Below are positions 35,427 to 46,691 of a DNA stretch of 64,000 bases, piece after piece. The position numbers were made by a program, and so were the translations under genes. The first letter of the stretch is position 1, and every line of letters starts with the position of its first letter. Where the stretch lies: NCBI GenBank assembly GCA_011033025.1, contig WFMF01000017.1, forward strand, positions 992,001-1,056,000, in the 5' to 3' direction. Below the pieces are notes generated by a model. It was not told the origin of the DNA, searched no databases, and saw only the letters and a program-made list of their open reading frames with translations. This DNA is from Beroe forskalii. Its lineage: Eukaryota > Ctenophora > Nuda > Beroida > Beroidae.

Positions 35427-36686
35427 CTTTTCAATACGTTGCAATAATTCGCTCTCTTATCGCAACGCTTATCTCTGTTACATTTCGTGCAACTTGTTAA
35501 TTACACGCACAGTCTTACCTTGTAAATGATATGCAAGAATTACTGTATGAGATTGATCGAGGGTACGACGAGGCCTTGACATGGAGTAAAGACGCTCTAC
35601 GGCAGTTGCAGAAACCTTAAGGAAAGTTGCAGAACATTGATATGAGGGATATCAACAGGTTGAACAAGCCGGAGCTCGCTAGTTTACTTTCCAGATCGCT
35701 ACATTATATGGACGAATTGATGGGGTATGTCAGAATCATGCGAAACTCAACGAGTGCTGTGCAGAATGATCTCATTGAGAGCCAGAAGCAAGTGATCAGC
35801 GTTCAGAAGGAGCTATCAGACTGTAAAAGTAAATTACTTGAAACGCTGAAAGACACTGTGAAATCGTCTGTTGTTGACTCGGTGAAGTCTGAATTTCAGA
35901 CGTACAGTTCGATCGTGGAGAAATCCCAGCCGAAGGAGCAAGTCATTAGCCCGCAAACGCTGCAGAGTGTTGTGAAGCACGTCGTGCAGGAGGAGGACCG
36001 CAGTCACAACGTCATCTTGTTTGGTCTGGTGGAGAAGAACGACAACGAACTGAGCAAAACTGTGAGCGACGTTTTTCAGAGTATCAGTCAAAAACCGAAA
36101 ATTGTTGAGACCTGTAGGATAGGCAACAAGTCAAGAACTAGTCAGGCATCTGTCCGGCCCGTGAAAGTGAAAGTTTCAAGCTCCATTGTTGCTGGTCAGT
36201 TGGTTGCCAACGCTAGGGAATCTCAGGAATGTGGAGAAGTTTAAAACTGTTTTCGTGTGTCCAGATCGATCCCGAACAGCGTCAGATTCATAGAGACTTG
36301 GTGAAGGAAATGAAGGAGAGGGCCTCAAAGGAAACTGGGAAGACATTCTTCATAAAGGACGGACAAGTCAGTTTCAGGATAAGATTGCCTCAAATGGATG
36401 AAACTGAAAGTGTGTTTTTGTGGCATATTGAATTGTTTGTTGATTGTTGCTGGTAAGAGGGTTTTGCATGTTTTAGTAATTGCTTTTCATGTGATCACAC
36501 AGGGCTGAACAGCCCTCAGGGACTTGATTGACAATGTTAACTTTACTGGTTTCGAATTGCTGGCGATACTCTCTGGTCGAAGTACTATATAATTTTGACT
36601 CTAATGATCTATATTTATAATATATTCAATATATTTAAAAGCCCTTTGCGGTGCCCTTACGAGGGTTTTCAATCAAAAATGTGGTA
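35427..36686 (+). mobile_element. ORF1-only retroposon
   Basis: Insertion in the LINE D 3' UTR; the copy at 1,790 shows the site without it. It contains a 5' leader, one ORF1 (35,531-36,456) and ~230 bp of 3' sequence, but no endonuclease or reverse transcriptase. That resembles half-LINE elements that keep only ORF1, although an internal deletion of a larger LINE would look the same. No target duplication was established. Confidence 0.5.
35531..36456 (+). pseudogene. LINE ORF1, coiled coil plus RRM-like RNA-binding protein
   Basis: Starts MQELLYEIDRGYDEAL at 35,531; a frameshift near 35,620 moves to the frame KLQNIDMRDINRLNKPEL. A heptad-like stretch (VQNDLIESQKQVISVQKEL and following) suggests a coiled coil. 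Then come RSHNVILFGLVEKNDNE, CRIGNKS and RPVKVKVSSS, followed, after two shifts near 36,215 and 36,262, by FKTVFVCPDRS-like and EQRQIHRDLVKEMKERASKE and FFIKDGQV. This order matches the ORF1p type with a central RRM and C-terminal helical domain found in several non-LTR clades. It would bind and package element RNA; frameshifts make it inactive. Confidence 0.65.
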
Positions 36687-36959
36687 CTAGAGAGTACCCA
36701 GCAGGTGGAAGGTGTGGATGATACCAACTGCATGGGGAAGTGCAGTTGGCACACTCGGGAGGGGGAGGTGCGTGAAGCCCCAACTGGAAAGAACCAGGTC
36801 CCTGCCAATGTTTGACCTTATATCTTGAAAAAAAGCACTAGGATCCTCAATTTTCTTGGTGGGGGAAATGCCCCTCCCTAGGCAGTATTAGGGCTGAGTA
36901 CTTTGGCACCTACTACTGTGCAGGCACCGACATCGTGGACAGGCCCATCCCCCGTTTAG

Positions 36960-37070
36960 TACTAGAATTAAGCCCCCACAAACCCCCTAAAATTAAACCC
37001 CCATTTGCCTTTTTTTTCGATATCAACCGGGGGTTTATGGGGGTTGCCCCCCACCCTACTGGTCTACTAT
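36960..37070 (+). repeat. FB-D-related C-rich element
   Basis: AATTAAGCCCCCACAAACCC, TAAAATTAAACCCCC and GGGGGTTGCCCCCCACCC match the ends of FB-D but with the minisatellite core absent. It truncates the LITAF-like exon at 37,095. Confidence 0.6.
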
Positions 37071-37094
37071 TCTACAAACCACACCCCTTCACTG

Positions 37095-37190
37095 TTAATA
37101 AATATTTTTGATAATCAGCTGTCTGCAGTTGGGACAAGTCACTTGCACAGGAAATCTATCAAAATGTATGTTCTGTACCACTACCACTCC
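37095..37190 (-). CDS. LITAF-like exon (first half of domain)
   Basis: On the minus strand, ACATGTTTCAG (acceptor) precedes GGA at 37,190. The exon then reads GVVVVQ, NIHFDRFPVQVTCPNCRQLI, and stops after NIY at 37,095. The FPVQ-x-x-CPxC pattern is the start of the LITAF zinc-binding domain, which sits on the cytosolic face of late endosome and lysosome membranes. The hydrophobic segment and second CxxC motif are missing, and a C-rich repeat begins right after, so the exon is truncated. The acceptor is phase 0, compatible with the exon at 49,694-49,783. LINE D pieces flank it on both sides, so it could be a displaced or captured fragment instead. Confidence 0.45.
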   Translation of the reverse strand, partial: GVVVVQNIHFDRFPVQVTCPNCRQLIIKNIY

Positions 37191-37465
37191 CTGAAACATG
37201 TTATTTAACATTAGGGTGCACCCTTTTTCAAAGTTTTTTGGGTAATTTGCTTCACTGGTAGATCTCGGTGAGCTGATCAAGAGGATATCAAGTTCAGTTC
37301 TTTTAAATTGGACAAATGTGTTCCTTTGCCTCTGGGACTTTCTCCGTTTCGTGCCCATAACTAAATTGGTAACTTGGTAGGGTTTTCGTAGAGTCGTAGG
37401 GTCATCAGAGGTCCAACCACCGCGTTGGTGAGTAGTCTACCAGAGAGTTAGACCAGCTGCAGCTG

Positions 37466-37910
37466 TAACCAACGACCGGAGGCTTGTCCGGTATCAAAGC
37501 AATATATTTCAATAAACTAGTTTTAAACATGTCAAATTTATCGATTGCTTCAATAGTGCTTGGTACTTGGTTCCACAGTTTTGGACCTAGGACTGCAAAT
37601 GGTGTATCATAAAGAGATAAAGCGTCTGATTGGCTACTGAGCTTAACCTAGACAGGGGAGGAATAACTGCTACTCTACCGTGCCTTGATGTCATAAGGAT
37701 GATGTATCTTTCCCGTCTGCATTGAAGAGACATCAATTTCAGCTTAGCCAGTATCTCTCAGTAGTTCAGGTGGAGGAGGCCTGTAACCAACGACCGGAGG
37801 CTTGTCCGGTATCAAAGCAATATATTTCAACAAACTAGTTTTAAACATGTCAAATTTATCGAAATTTGCTTCAATAGTGCTTGGCACTTGGTTCCACAGT
37901 TTTGGACCTA
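37466..37910 (-). repeat. Direct duplication of LINE D C-terminus
   Basis: ACGACCGGAGGCTTGTCCGG through TTCCACAGTTTTGGACCTAG occurs at 37,466-37,591 and again at 37,784-37,910 with few differences. The duplicated block encodes the WNQVPSTIEAIDKFDMFKT segment. Confidence 0.75.
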
Positions 37911-37945
37911 GAATGTATGTAGATGTGCTTCCGAAGATGCGCTGT

Positions 37946-39670
37946 GCCGAACGACTAGACTCCTCACATTTAACAATTAAGTCTGAGGAGTAACGGTCGT
38001 GCCGCGAGCAGCGAGGCTGATATGTTGGCGTGCCAAATAGTCTAAATAGCAGAGAGCAGGTGACTATACAAACTATTGAGCAGCAACTATAAGTGCCAGT
38101 TGGGTAATAAACCCCAATGGCCTCAACTCAAGTTATCTGCCTAACTGGCTTGAGCCGAAAACATACGCTCAATTTCTTTTTAAGGCAATGAAAAAGGCAA
38201 AGGCTTCTCCTCCATTTTCTTATTTACTACTAGTATCCAGGACAAGAAATGGATTAGAATGTCCTGTATCTGATGCTCTTCTATGGGGGACCAGAATCAA
38301 ACACTTCTGTACTGTTGTTTCGTATTTTGGGTAAACAGAATAAATTCTCTTATTTGGTGTGTTATACAGGCAGTTCGAAATGCACCCCATGCGCCCCTGG
38401 TGCACAATGCCCAAGTCTGTGCGGCATGCATGCAAAAATAAATAACATGTATGTACGCCATACGCCATACAAACTCAAGCCGTGCACACTGCAGTTTAAA
38501 CAGTCGTCTTTAATTATTTGATGTTATTAATATGATTGGATGGACCAAGTAAATTTAATTACTAGTAAACTTGGGATGGAGTTGGGAGAGAATCTATCAT
38601 TCTATAATTTGTTGTAAAAATTTGTTAGGTGAAGAGATATAAACTACCATATTTGTATACATAAAAACGAATTTTTGATTGAGCAGAATCCCCAAATTAA
38701 CGGTCTAAGTTCCTACGATGCTAAATGGTATTGGGTAAAAGAGTGAGTTCCCTTTTATGGTAAGTTGATGTACTTAATGGAATGTTATAAAGTATTGGTT
38801 GAACATGATGAGTATTGGATATCCTTATTTGATGGTTAAAACAAAGTTAAGTAGTATTGGTAGAGGCTCCCAATGAATCATGAATTTTTGATATACGAAG
38901 CTCATCTGATAGAGGAGATCGTGCTGATTCCGACAAGCTAAGTCTTTTCGCTGTAGTTCATTCCTAGCATATTTTGATTTGAAAATGAACCCACGTGACA
39001 CCTCTCCTCCCATGAATTGGTCACGTGACACTACCTCACCTGACACCCACGTGACGACACTCATTCAATTAATTTGTTACTCCGCCCACGCCCGCTAATT
39101 AGATACTCGCGCCTGATCCAATTTGTATTTACCACTGAGCTGTTATGCGGATATTCAATCGAATTACATGCCTGTCCCACATCCACTTCTGCAAAGTGAG
39201 CATAACTGCATAAGGCAAATTAGATTGTTTGTTTAATATCAGTGTGTTGGGGTATAGTAATGCAATGAAAGGGTCTAATTGCATCACTAATGTTCCCCTA
39301 TACTCCTATATATCTGTGTGTGCGATGATGTTATATCGAATATGTACATGTAGGTAAATAAGCGAATGAGATGCCACGTCATTATCAAAGCGTAAAGTGC
39401 AACGTCGATGAGATTAAACCGTCTTAGTTTCGTGTGTGACTATTAAGCTGTGATGTACACGCACACACAATCATTGTACCATCCCGCAAGCTTCTCGTCC
39501 TAGAAAATAGCTGGTAGTTCGGTTGGAAAAACGAGATAAGAAATTTCTAAAATAATTCTTCAAAACATGGTCCATAATAGCATAATATTACTATATTAAC
39601 ACGTTGATGAGAACGTGTGTGAAGGAGTCTGCACTGTAGTTTCATTCTGGGGCTGCTGTGTTAGTGTTAC
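37946..39670. other. Unassigned, unique-looking sequence
   Basis: No reliable gene, array or inverted repeat. 38,980-39,060 contains a cluster of CACGTGAC-like words. It could be intronic or intergenic host DNA. Confidence 0.45.
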
Positions 39671-39675
39671 TCAGG

Positions 39676-40672
39676 CCCCACTAGCCTCCACTAGGCTCCA
39701 CTGGCCACCACTAGGCTCCACTAGCCTCCACTAGGATCCAATAGGCTCCACTAGCCTCCATTCAGCCTCCAATAGGCTCCACTCAGCCTCCACTAGGCTC
39801 CACTTAACCTTCACTAGCCTCCACTAGGCTCCACTCAGCGTCCACTAGGCTCCATTCAGCCTCCACTAGGCTCCACTCAGCCTCCACTAGGCTCCACTCA
39901 GCCACCACTAGGCTCCACTTAGCTCCACTAGCCTAGTGGAGGCTAGTGGAACCTAGTTGAGGCTAGTGGAGCCTAGTGGAGGCTGAGTGGAGCCTAGTGG
40001 AGGCTGAGTGGAGGCTAATGGAGGCTGAGTAGAGGCTGCGTGGAGGCTAGTGGAGGCTGAATGGAGCCTAGTGGAAGCTGAGTGGAGCCTAGTGGAGGCT
40101 GAGTGAAGCCTAGTGGAGCGTAGTGGAGGCTGAGTGGATTCTAGTGGAGGCCGAGTGGTGCCTAATACTAGACTTTGGTCTATGTTACAAAATGTACTCT
40201 TTTTGTAAAAACATGACATAAATTTAATTTTGTGGAGGCTAGCATATTATCTGTGTTTTTTCATGATTTTAGCCTCCATTTGGAGGCTATAGCCTCCACT
40301 AGCACTGTCAAAATTGCTTCCATAGAATCCAAAAAATAACTTTTTAAATTTCCGTGGAGGCTAATGGAGGCTAATTCTTGAGTTGAGGCTAGTGGAGGCT
40401 AAACCAAAAATTTAGCCTCCATGGAGGCTGAGTGGAGGCTGAGTGGAGGCTAGTGGAGCGTAGTGGAGGCTGGGTGGAGGCTAATTAGCCTCCATAGTAG
40501 AGGCTATTTTTCGAAAATTAGCCTCATGCCTCCACTAGCCTCCATGGAGGCTAATTTTTGAAATTAGCCTCCACTTAGCCTCCACTCAGGCTCCACTCAG
40601 CCTCCACTCAGCCTCCATGGAGGCTAATGGAGGCTAATGGAGGCTAATGGAGGCTAATGGAGGCTAATTTTT
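39676..40672. mobile_element. Foldback element FB-H (GCCTCCACTAGG arrays)
   Basis: CCTCCACTAGGCTCCACT arrays on 39,676-39,937 invert at about 39,935 (CCACTAGCCTAGTGG) to AGCCTAGTGGAGGCTGAGTG arrays through 40,160. After a ~110-bp spacer a mixed-orientation set follows to 40,672. Frames within it are repeat artefacts. Confidence 0.75.
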
Positions 40673-42539
40673 GTCGCGTTCCTGTGGTACCATTTTGCCG
40701 ATAATTTATGACATGTTTGTAATATACAAGGACCTGATCATATAGTCTGGTGACTTAGTACAAATCCGGTGCAAATTGCTATACCCTTTAATGACCGGTT
40801 GTAGAAGTTAGTTAAGGCCATCCAGAATCACGCTGTACCGTGATCCTTTAGTTTTGGGAAATGGAACATGGTCTGGCGACCACGCCCATTTTGAGCGTGG
40901 GAAAATTCGAGAATTCGAGAAAGAAAATTATTGAAGGCCATTTATAGCATGATGGGTGTCTAAACCCATGTTTTTGAGGATGCTGAATCGATTGGGAGGG
41001 TTATTTTTGAGTTCTGATCATCCTGTGTGACGTCAGCGACCACGCCCTCTTTTACCGTGGGAATATTCGTGTAATTTTTGGATTTCATAATAGTAGGTCG
41101 TACTATGCCATGTTAGGTGTCTAAACCCATGTTTTCGAGGACGCTGAATCGATTTGGAGGGTTATTTTTGAGTTCTGATCATCTTGTGTGACGTCAGCGA
41201 CCACGCCCAATTTTACCGTGGGAATATTTCCACCTAATGGAGTCAAATCCTTTTTTTTCAGGAACAAATTCTGCACTAAGCGATTTTATATAGTTTTTGT
41301 CCAAAAAATCGATCTAGCAACTTCTTGTCACTTCCTGGGGTGGGAAAGTACCGAAAAATTGATTTTTTAGTAGAGGCGCAGCCGACTGACATGTGAAAAA
41401 TCGTAACTTGGCCCAGGAAGGTCGTTAAGACTTCGTTTTGGGCTTAAAAGAAGCGCAATGGCCGTGTTTGTATACAACTTGTCAATAAACACATACCCTT
41501 AAATTATCAGGACCCGATTTATGGCCGAAAAACGTGATTTTTGGGTGTCTGCGATGCGATACATAACAAGGGCGATGGCCATGTTTATGCACGTCTTGTT
41601 AATAAGCATATGCTCTAAAATGCTTAGGAACAGATTTATGGGCAAAAAACTGATTTTTTTTAACGCCATAACGGAGGCGAATTTTGGATCAGGAAAGCCC
41701 AGAAAAGTCGCAATGGCCATGTTTCTACACGTATTATTAATGAAAATATGCCCAAACAGGCTCCAGAACAATGTAATGGGCGACAACTTGATCGCTCACG
41801 GGCCATGAGACATAGCTGAGGCGATTTTGATATCCCAGCTCCAAAAGCAGATGTAATTTTCATGGGTATTGCCCACATACAGATCAATTGATGGAGACCA
41901 CCTATGTCCTATAGTGAAAAGTCGATCTGGAGAAGCCGTGGCTATATATAATATTTGAAAGTTTAGATTATTATAACATGGCCACTACGTTATTTTTAGT
42001 GTCAACGACCATCCTGGGCTGAGATACAAAAATCGCCTCTGCTATGTCTTGAGGTACCCAAAAATTAGTTTTTGCTCTGGAGCATTTTAGGGCATATATA
42101 TCTTTAAAATTTCGTATATAAACATGGCCATTGCGCTTCTTTAAGGCAAGTCTCTACGACCCACATGGGTGAGATGTAAAAATCACCTCAGCTACATCTC
42201 TCGAGTGCCCAAAAAATCAGTTTGTTGCCAAAACTCTGTTACTGAGCATTTTAGGGCATATCACTAGAATTTATAGAAATTACGTCAAATTACATAATGT
42301 AATGTCAGACTTCCCTGCGATGAACCTTTAGAAATACATCATATTAATGAAAGGTAGCCCAAAGAGGATACATTAGAGGTGGCCCATACTGGGAAATGTG
42401 CTATGGAAATTCAAATTTAAGCCAGAAAGATTATAGAAAACCCGCGGTAACAGAAGAAAAAAAATATGATGCATAGTTCGAATCAGACTGGTAGTGTAAA
42501 TTTTGATAGGGATTGTGTAAATTTTGATAGGCACTCTGA

Positions 42540-44360
42540 ATTGTCTCCTTGTTTTTAGGGAATCTAACTCTGAATCTTTTCCTGATGTAATTGGAAAATG
42601 CTTTGATGTTTCCTAGATGAGAAAAGGTGCGGCAGATCTTGGGGGTTCCGGCCATTATCATGAATTTGATGTAGTCCTCCAATTGAAGCCTAATATGGTG
42701 ATATTTTGGGCAAGTTGCAAGGATATCGTCACCTTAACATAGAAAGGGCCTACGTGAAAAAATCAAGTTTTGAGAAAAACGTGTTTTTCTCGCAATGTAA
42801 TTGTATGTAAATTCGAATCTTTGAAAATTCATAACTTCTCACAGGAATATTTTTTGATGAAATGAAAACCAGGAAAAATCTTTTAAATAAAGCAAAAATA
42901 TTAAAAAAGGCCTATGTGAACTTAGGCCCTTTCTATGTTGAGGTGACGATATGCAGTTCGACTTCTATAATTGGATCGTACATGGGGAGATCATGTGCGA
43001 GGTCTTCTGCTTCAACATCACAGCAAACTTTGCAACTTTTCCGCCAATTAGAGTTGTTTTTGCTGGACTCATAGTTTGGTGAGCTCTTGCTTGGCAAGTA
43101 TCTACCAGTTTTGCTTTTGAGCTGCTGGTAGCTTCCTCTGAGTTTTGTTATATTTTTGCTATTGTTATGGCTCAGGATATCTAAGAAGGGTTCATAGCCC
43201 ATGTCACTCTTGACACTATGGTAAAAAGAGAGTTTAGGGTTAAGTTTCAAGGATATTTTACAGAGTTCTCGAAATGAATCTTCCAATCTGCCAAGTATTC
43301 TTGCAGCGTTTGCCATTGGTAATCCTCGTCGCCACTTTTATATTTTGTTGCTTACTTATGACAGAGGTGATTCAACTGTTGAATAAGAAGACGTAGAATA
43401 ACACACAAGTATAGTGGATCCAAGGTAATCTTTAAATATAAATATGATCAACAATCTTGAACATCAAATCCATAGGTCATAGATGTCATATAAAAGCTAA
43501 GGGGCATTGGTTAATCTATTGAAGAGATTATAAATATCAGATTAACAAATAATAAATATCAATATGATATAACAGTTACTTTGGCCATGCCTGGGTGGAT
43601 GTGGTCCTGATGTAGTGTGCTTTTTCATACCAAGGCAAGGAAAGATCAGCTTGTTCTCTAAATGCATGAACTGCCACTTGCGAGGGGGTAAAGTGCTTAG
43701 ACCATGGATGTTCCTACTTTCTAGCCTCTGGAGGTAGTCAAGAGCCTGTTTGATTGTCTGGATGGGATTGGGAGCCCTGCTTGTGTCTCCCCAGCAAACT
43801 ATGTGGACAGCCTTATTTGACAGCCTAATGGTCCATTTGAGGAACTTAAGGTGAATTTGTTCGGCTTGATCTGTTGCTATTTTGGTCATTGATGCTCTTG
43901 GATCCTTTTGCAATGAGTTGGTGGTCAAAAACTTAACAAAGTCGCTTTCGTAAAACCACACTGGGCAACAGTATGTGAATACCCACTGGTGCAATAAATG
44001 AGTCAAAAAGTCTGAAGAGAGACTTCGTCTCAAGGCTCCAGATGTCAATACTTCGCTTGAGTGCAAAGTAGGCTTGCAGACCCTTGAGCCGAAGTTCGTT
44101 CGGGCTTGTTGCATGCTACCGCTCAGGTTGAAAGTGATGCCCAGTTAGCAATAACGTCTGGCTGATATGATGTAATCCTGTCCATATTTCAGTCCAATGC
44201 TAGCTTTCAGTTTTCTTCCTGTTTTGATAAACACCAAAACTGTAGTTTTTTCCAGATTAACTGTTAAGCCCCATTCATTACAATACCTGCAGACCTCCGT
44301 GTTTATTGCAAGAGGTACAAAACATGGCCATTGCACTTCTTTTGCGACCAAAATCAAGTC
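42540..44360 (-). pseudogene. LINE G, 5'-truncated reverse transcriptase C-terminal part
   Basis: Minus-strand pieces in order: CNEWGLTVNLEKTTVLVFIK (palm/thumb boundary, 44,290-44,220), HQWVFTYCCPVWFYESDF (43,980-43,925), QALDYLQRLESRNIHGLS, then PKLSFYHSVKSDMGYEPFLD and ITKLRGSYQQLKSKTGRYL, followed by a C-x2-C...H-type tail at about 43,030. After the MITE, LQLEDYIKFMIMAG and AFSNYIRKRF end the frame at about 42,560. This C-terminal layout, with ITKLR..GRYL, is that of retrotransposon polymerases common in invertebrates. The catalytic YADD part is missing and the frame is interrupted, so it is dead. Confidence 0.6.
42723..42952. mobile_element. MITE-1, 230 bp
   Basis: ATATCGTCACCTTAACATAG with AAAGGGCCTACGTGAA at the left, and TTAGGCCCTTTCTATGTTGA with GGTGACGATAT at the right, form ~30-bp terminal inverted repeats. 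It splits the LINE G reading frame. A GCA flank on both sides may be part of a target duplication. Confidence 0.72.
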
Positions 44361-45340
44361 TCTACGATCTTCCTGCGCCTAGATAGGAAAATCGCCCTTG
44401 CTATGTATCGCATTGTGGATGCCCAAAAATCACTTTTTTGGCCATAAATCGGTTCCTGATCATTTTAGGGCATGTGTTTATTGACAAGTTGTATATGAAC
44501 ATGGCCATTGCGCTTCTTTTAAGCCCAAAACGAAGTCTCCACGACCTTCCTGGGCCAAGTTACGATTTTTCACATGTCAGTCGGCTGCGCCTCTATTAAA
44601 AATCAATTTTTCAGCACTTTCCCACCCTGGGAAGTGACAAGAAGTTGCTAGATCGATTTTTTGGACAAAAACTATATAAAATCGCTTGGTGCAGAATTTG
44701 TTCCTGAAAAAAATTAGGATTTGACTCCATTAGGTGGAAATATTCCAACGGTAAAATTGGGCGTGGTCACTGACGTCACACAGGATGATCAGAACTCAAA
44801 AATAACCCTCCCAATCGATTCAGCGTCCTCGAAAACATGGGTTTAGACACCTAACATGGCATAGTACGACCTACTATTATGAAATCCAAAAATTACACGA
44901 ATATTCCCACGGTAAAAGAGGGCGTGGTCGCTGACGTCACACAGGATGATCAGAACTCAAAAATAACCCTCCCAATCGATTCAGCGTCCTCAAAAACATG
45001 GGTTTAGACACCCATCATGCTATAAATGGCCTTCAATAATTTTCTTTCTCGAATTCTCGAATTTTCCCACGCTCAAAATGGGCGTGGTCGCCAGACCATG
45101 TTCCATTTCCCAAAACTAAAGGATCACGGTACAGCGTGATTCTGGATGGCCTAAACTAAGTTCTACAACCGGTCATTAAAGGGTATAGCAATTTGCACGT
45201 TCCTTCTAAATTTTGAATTAAGTAACTAGACTAATAATCCCGTAGATATTTTTTCCTTCATAAGTTTTGAGACCTGATATCATTAATATGACTCAATTGA
45301 AGTATTTTTGACTTGGGTAGACTTTCTGAATCATGGACCA

Positions 45341-45773
45341 TCTTTAATTATAATTTGGTAAGTGTGTATGGATTTTGTGTCGGCGTGTGTGTGGATTATT
45401 GTGTCGGCATCATAGATTAGAATGGGAAAACCGTGTGTATGGACACTGTGTCGGCGTGTGTGTGGATTTTGTGTCGGCGTGTGTATGGACCATTGTGTCG
45501 GCATCATAGATTAGAATGGAAAAACCGTGTGTATGGGCACTGTGTCGATGTGTGTATGGGTTTGTGTCGGCATGCACGTGCAGAGTGCAGAAAGTGCTTG
45601 CGTAGCTATGGTTACAAGTATAGTGTGTAAATTTCATTTCTTGCGTTGTTGGTTTTGTTACGCTACTCCACTCAACAACTTTGGTTCTGATCCGAATTTT
45701 TCGATGCGGTAAAAAAGTTTTTCATTAATTTGCGAGTGTGATGGTGCGTAGCAGCGCCGAACGGGCCTGCTAG
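45341..45773 (+). mobile_element. Helitron N3 with exact boundaries
   Basis: Starts TCTTTAATTATAATTTGG and ends ACGGGCCTGCTAG, between A (45,340) and T (45,774). The other arm of FB-J reads GGACCATTTTGCATAATT with nothing inserted, giving the empty site. The body has a tandem GTGTCGGCGTGTGTATGGA array (45,362-45,575). The 3' end shares GATGCGGTAAAAAAG and GCGTAGCAGCGCCGAACGGG with N1/N2. No coding capacity. Confidence 0.88.
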
Positions 45774-46691
45774 TTTTGCATAATTATGCGCATAATTATG
45801 CGGGCCAATATGAGAAATCCGTTTTGCCCCAGAAGCATCTACAGACCCCCATATGTAGTTCAAAATGACTGCAATGGCCAACTTAGTGGGTACGGAAGCC
45901 ATTTTCAGAGCGATATCTCGAAAGCATAGCTCAGAAAACGCGAAAAACTGATTTGCAACTTATCGCTTTGTCTCAAATCTGCATATTTTCACCTTATAGT
46001 TAGGGACAGTTACAGTAGGAGAAACTGGGAAAAATTTTTACCGAACGATTTCTTCATATAAGTACTTCTATGGGTCCCTAGTATCACCAAAAAATTTCCG
46101 AACCAAATCCTTGGGCAAAAAAGTTATGGCCATAGTTGGGTATGTGGAATTGGGCCTATCGCAAACTTGAAAAAGCTCTAACATTGGTTCCTTTTGGAGT
46201 TGAGAGCAACCCAACCACCTTAAAATGACCGCAATGGGCATATTATGTCAGGCGGATGATGGTTCTGAGGCCCTCAGGGCTTGCGTTTTTGAGTTATGGC
46301 CCAAAAACCGAATTTTAGTCACCCATGATTCAATAATTGAAAGCTGTAACTTTGGTCCCTTTTTTATCTGAAAGCAAATTAACCACTGCAAATGAACCAC
46401 AATCAGCTCATTATAGGGGTTTGATAATGTTTTGAAGGGCTGCAAACTTTTAGTTTTTCAGTTACGGCCAAAAAATGGAATTTTTACCAATCACAAGATC
46501 CTATTACGACCTTACTGAAATGATCTCCATCATGGCAGAAGCGTCACAGAACTAGAAGTTACACAGCCCCACCACATATAATCATTCCTTTGCCTCCTTC
46601 AAAAGGCAGATCTGACCCAAATTACCCCTGAAGATATATCTAGTTCCTTCCACCCCTCTCCCCAAACAAAAGATACTGAACCAGCACTACA

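Larger units (their letters stand above)
35222..37945 (-). mobile_element. LINE D copy 3, heavily interrupted
   Basis: Minus-strand order: RT C-terminus at 37,945-37,784, a second copy of the C-terminus at 37,770-37,385 (preceded by LAKLKLMSLQCRRERYIIL, a typical thumb-region segment), 3' UTR at 36,813-36,687 and more 3' UTR at 35,425-35,222. The pieces are separated by an ORF1-only retroposon and by a block holding FB-D-like and LITAF-like sequence. Helitron N2 is inserted in its 3' UTR. Confidence 0.6.
40769..45198. mobile_element. Foldback element FB-I
   Basis: Ends GTGCAAATTGCTATACCC (40,769) and its complement (45,198). Arms of ~740 bp, about 40,769-41,510 and 44,430-45,198, are near-identical inverted copies. 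Each holds two sub-repeats with GGGTTTAGACACC and GACGTCA-GCGACCACGCCC. The inner part carries the same ~175-bp module as FB-A (GTCGTTAAGACTTCGTTTTG; GCCATTGCGCTTCTTT). The core contains a truncated LINE (LINE G) with its own MITE. Confidence 0.8.

Noticed and set aside
39953..40219. Ser/Thr/Pro-rich open frame
   Set aside because: Artefact of the GCCTCCACTAGG arrays in FB-H.
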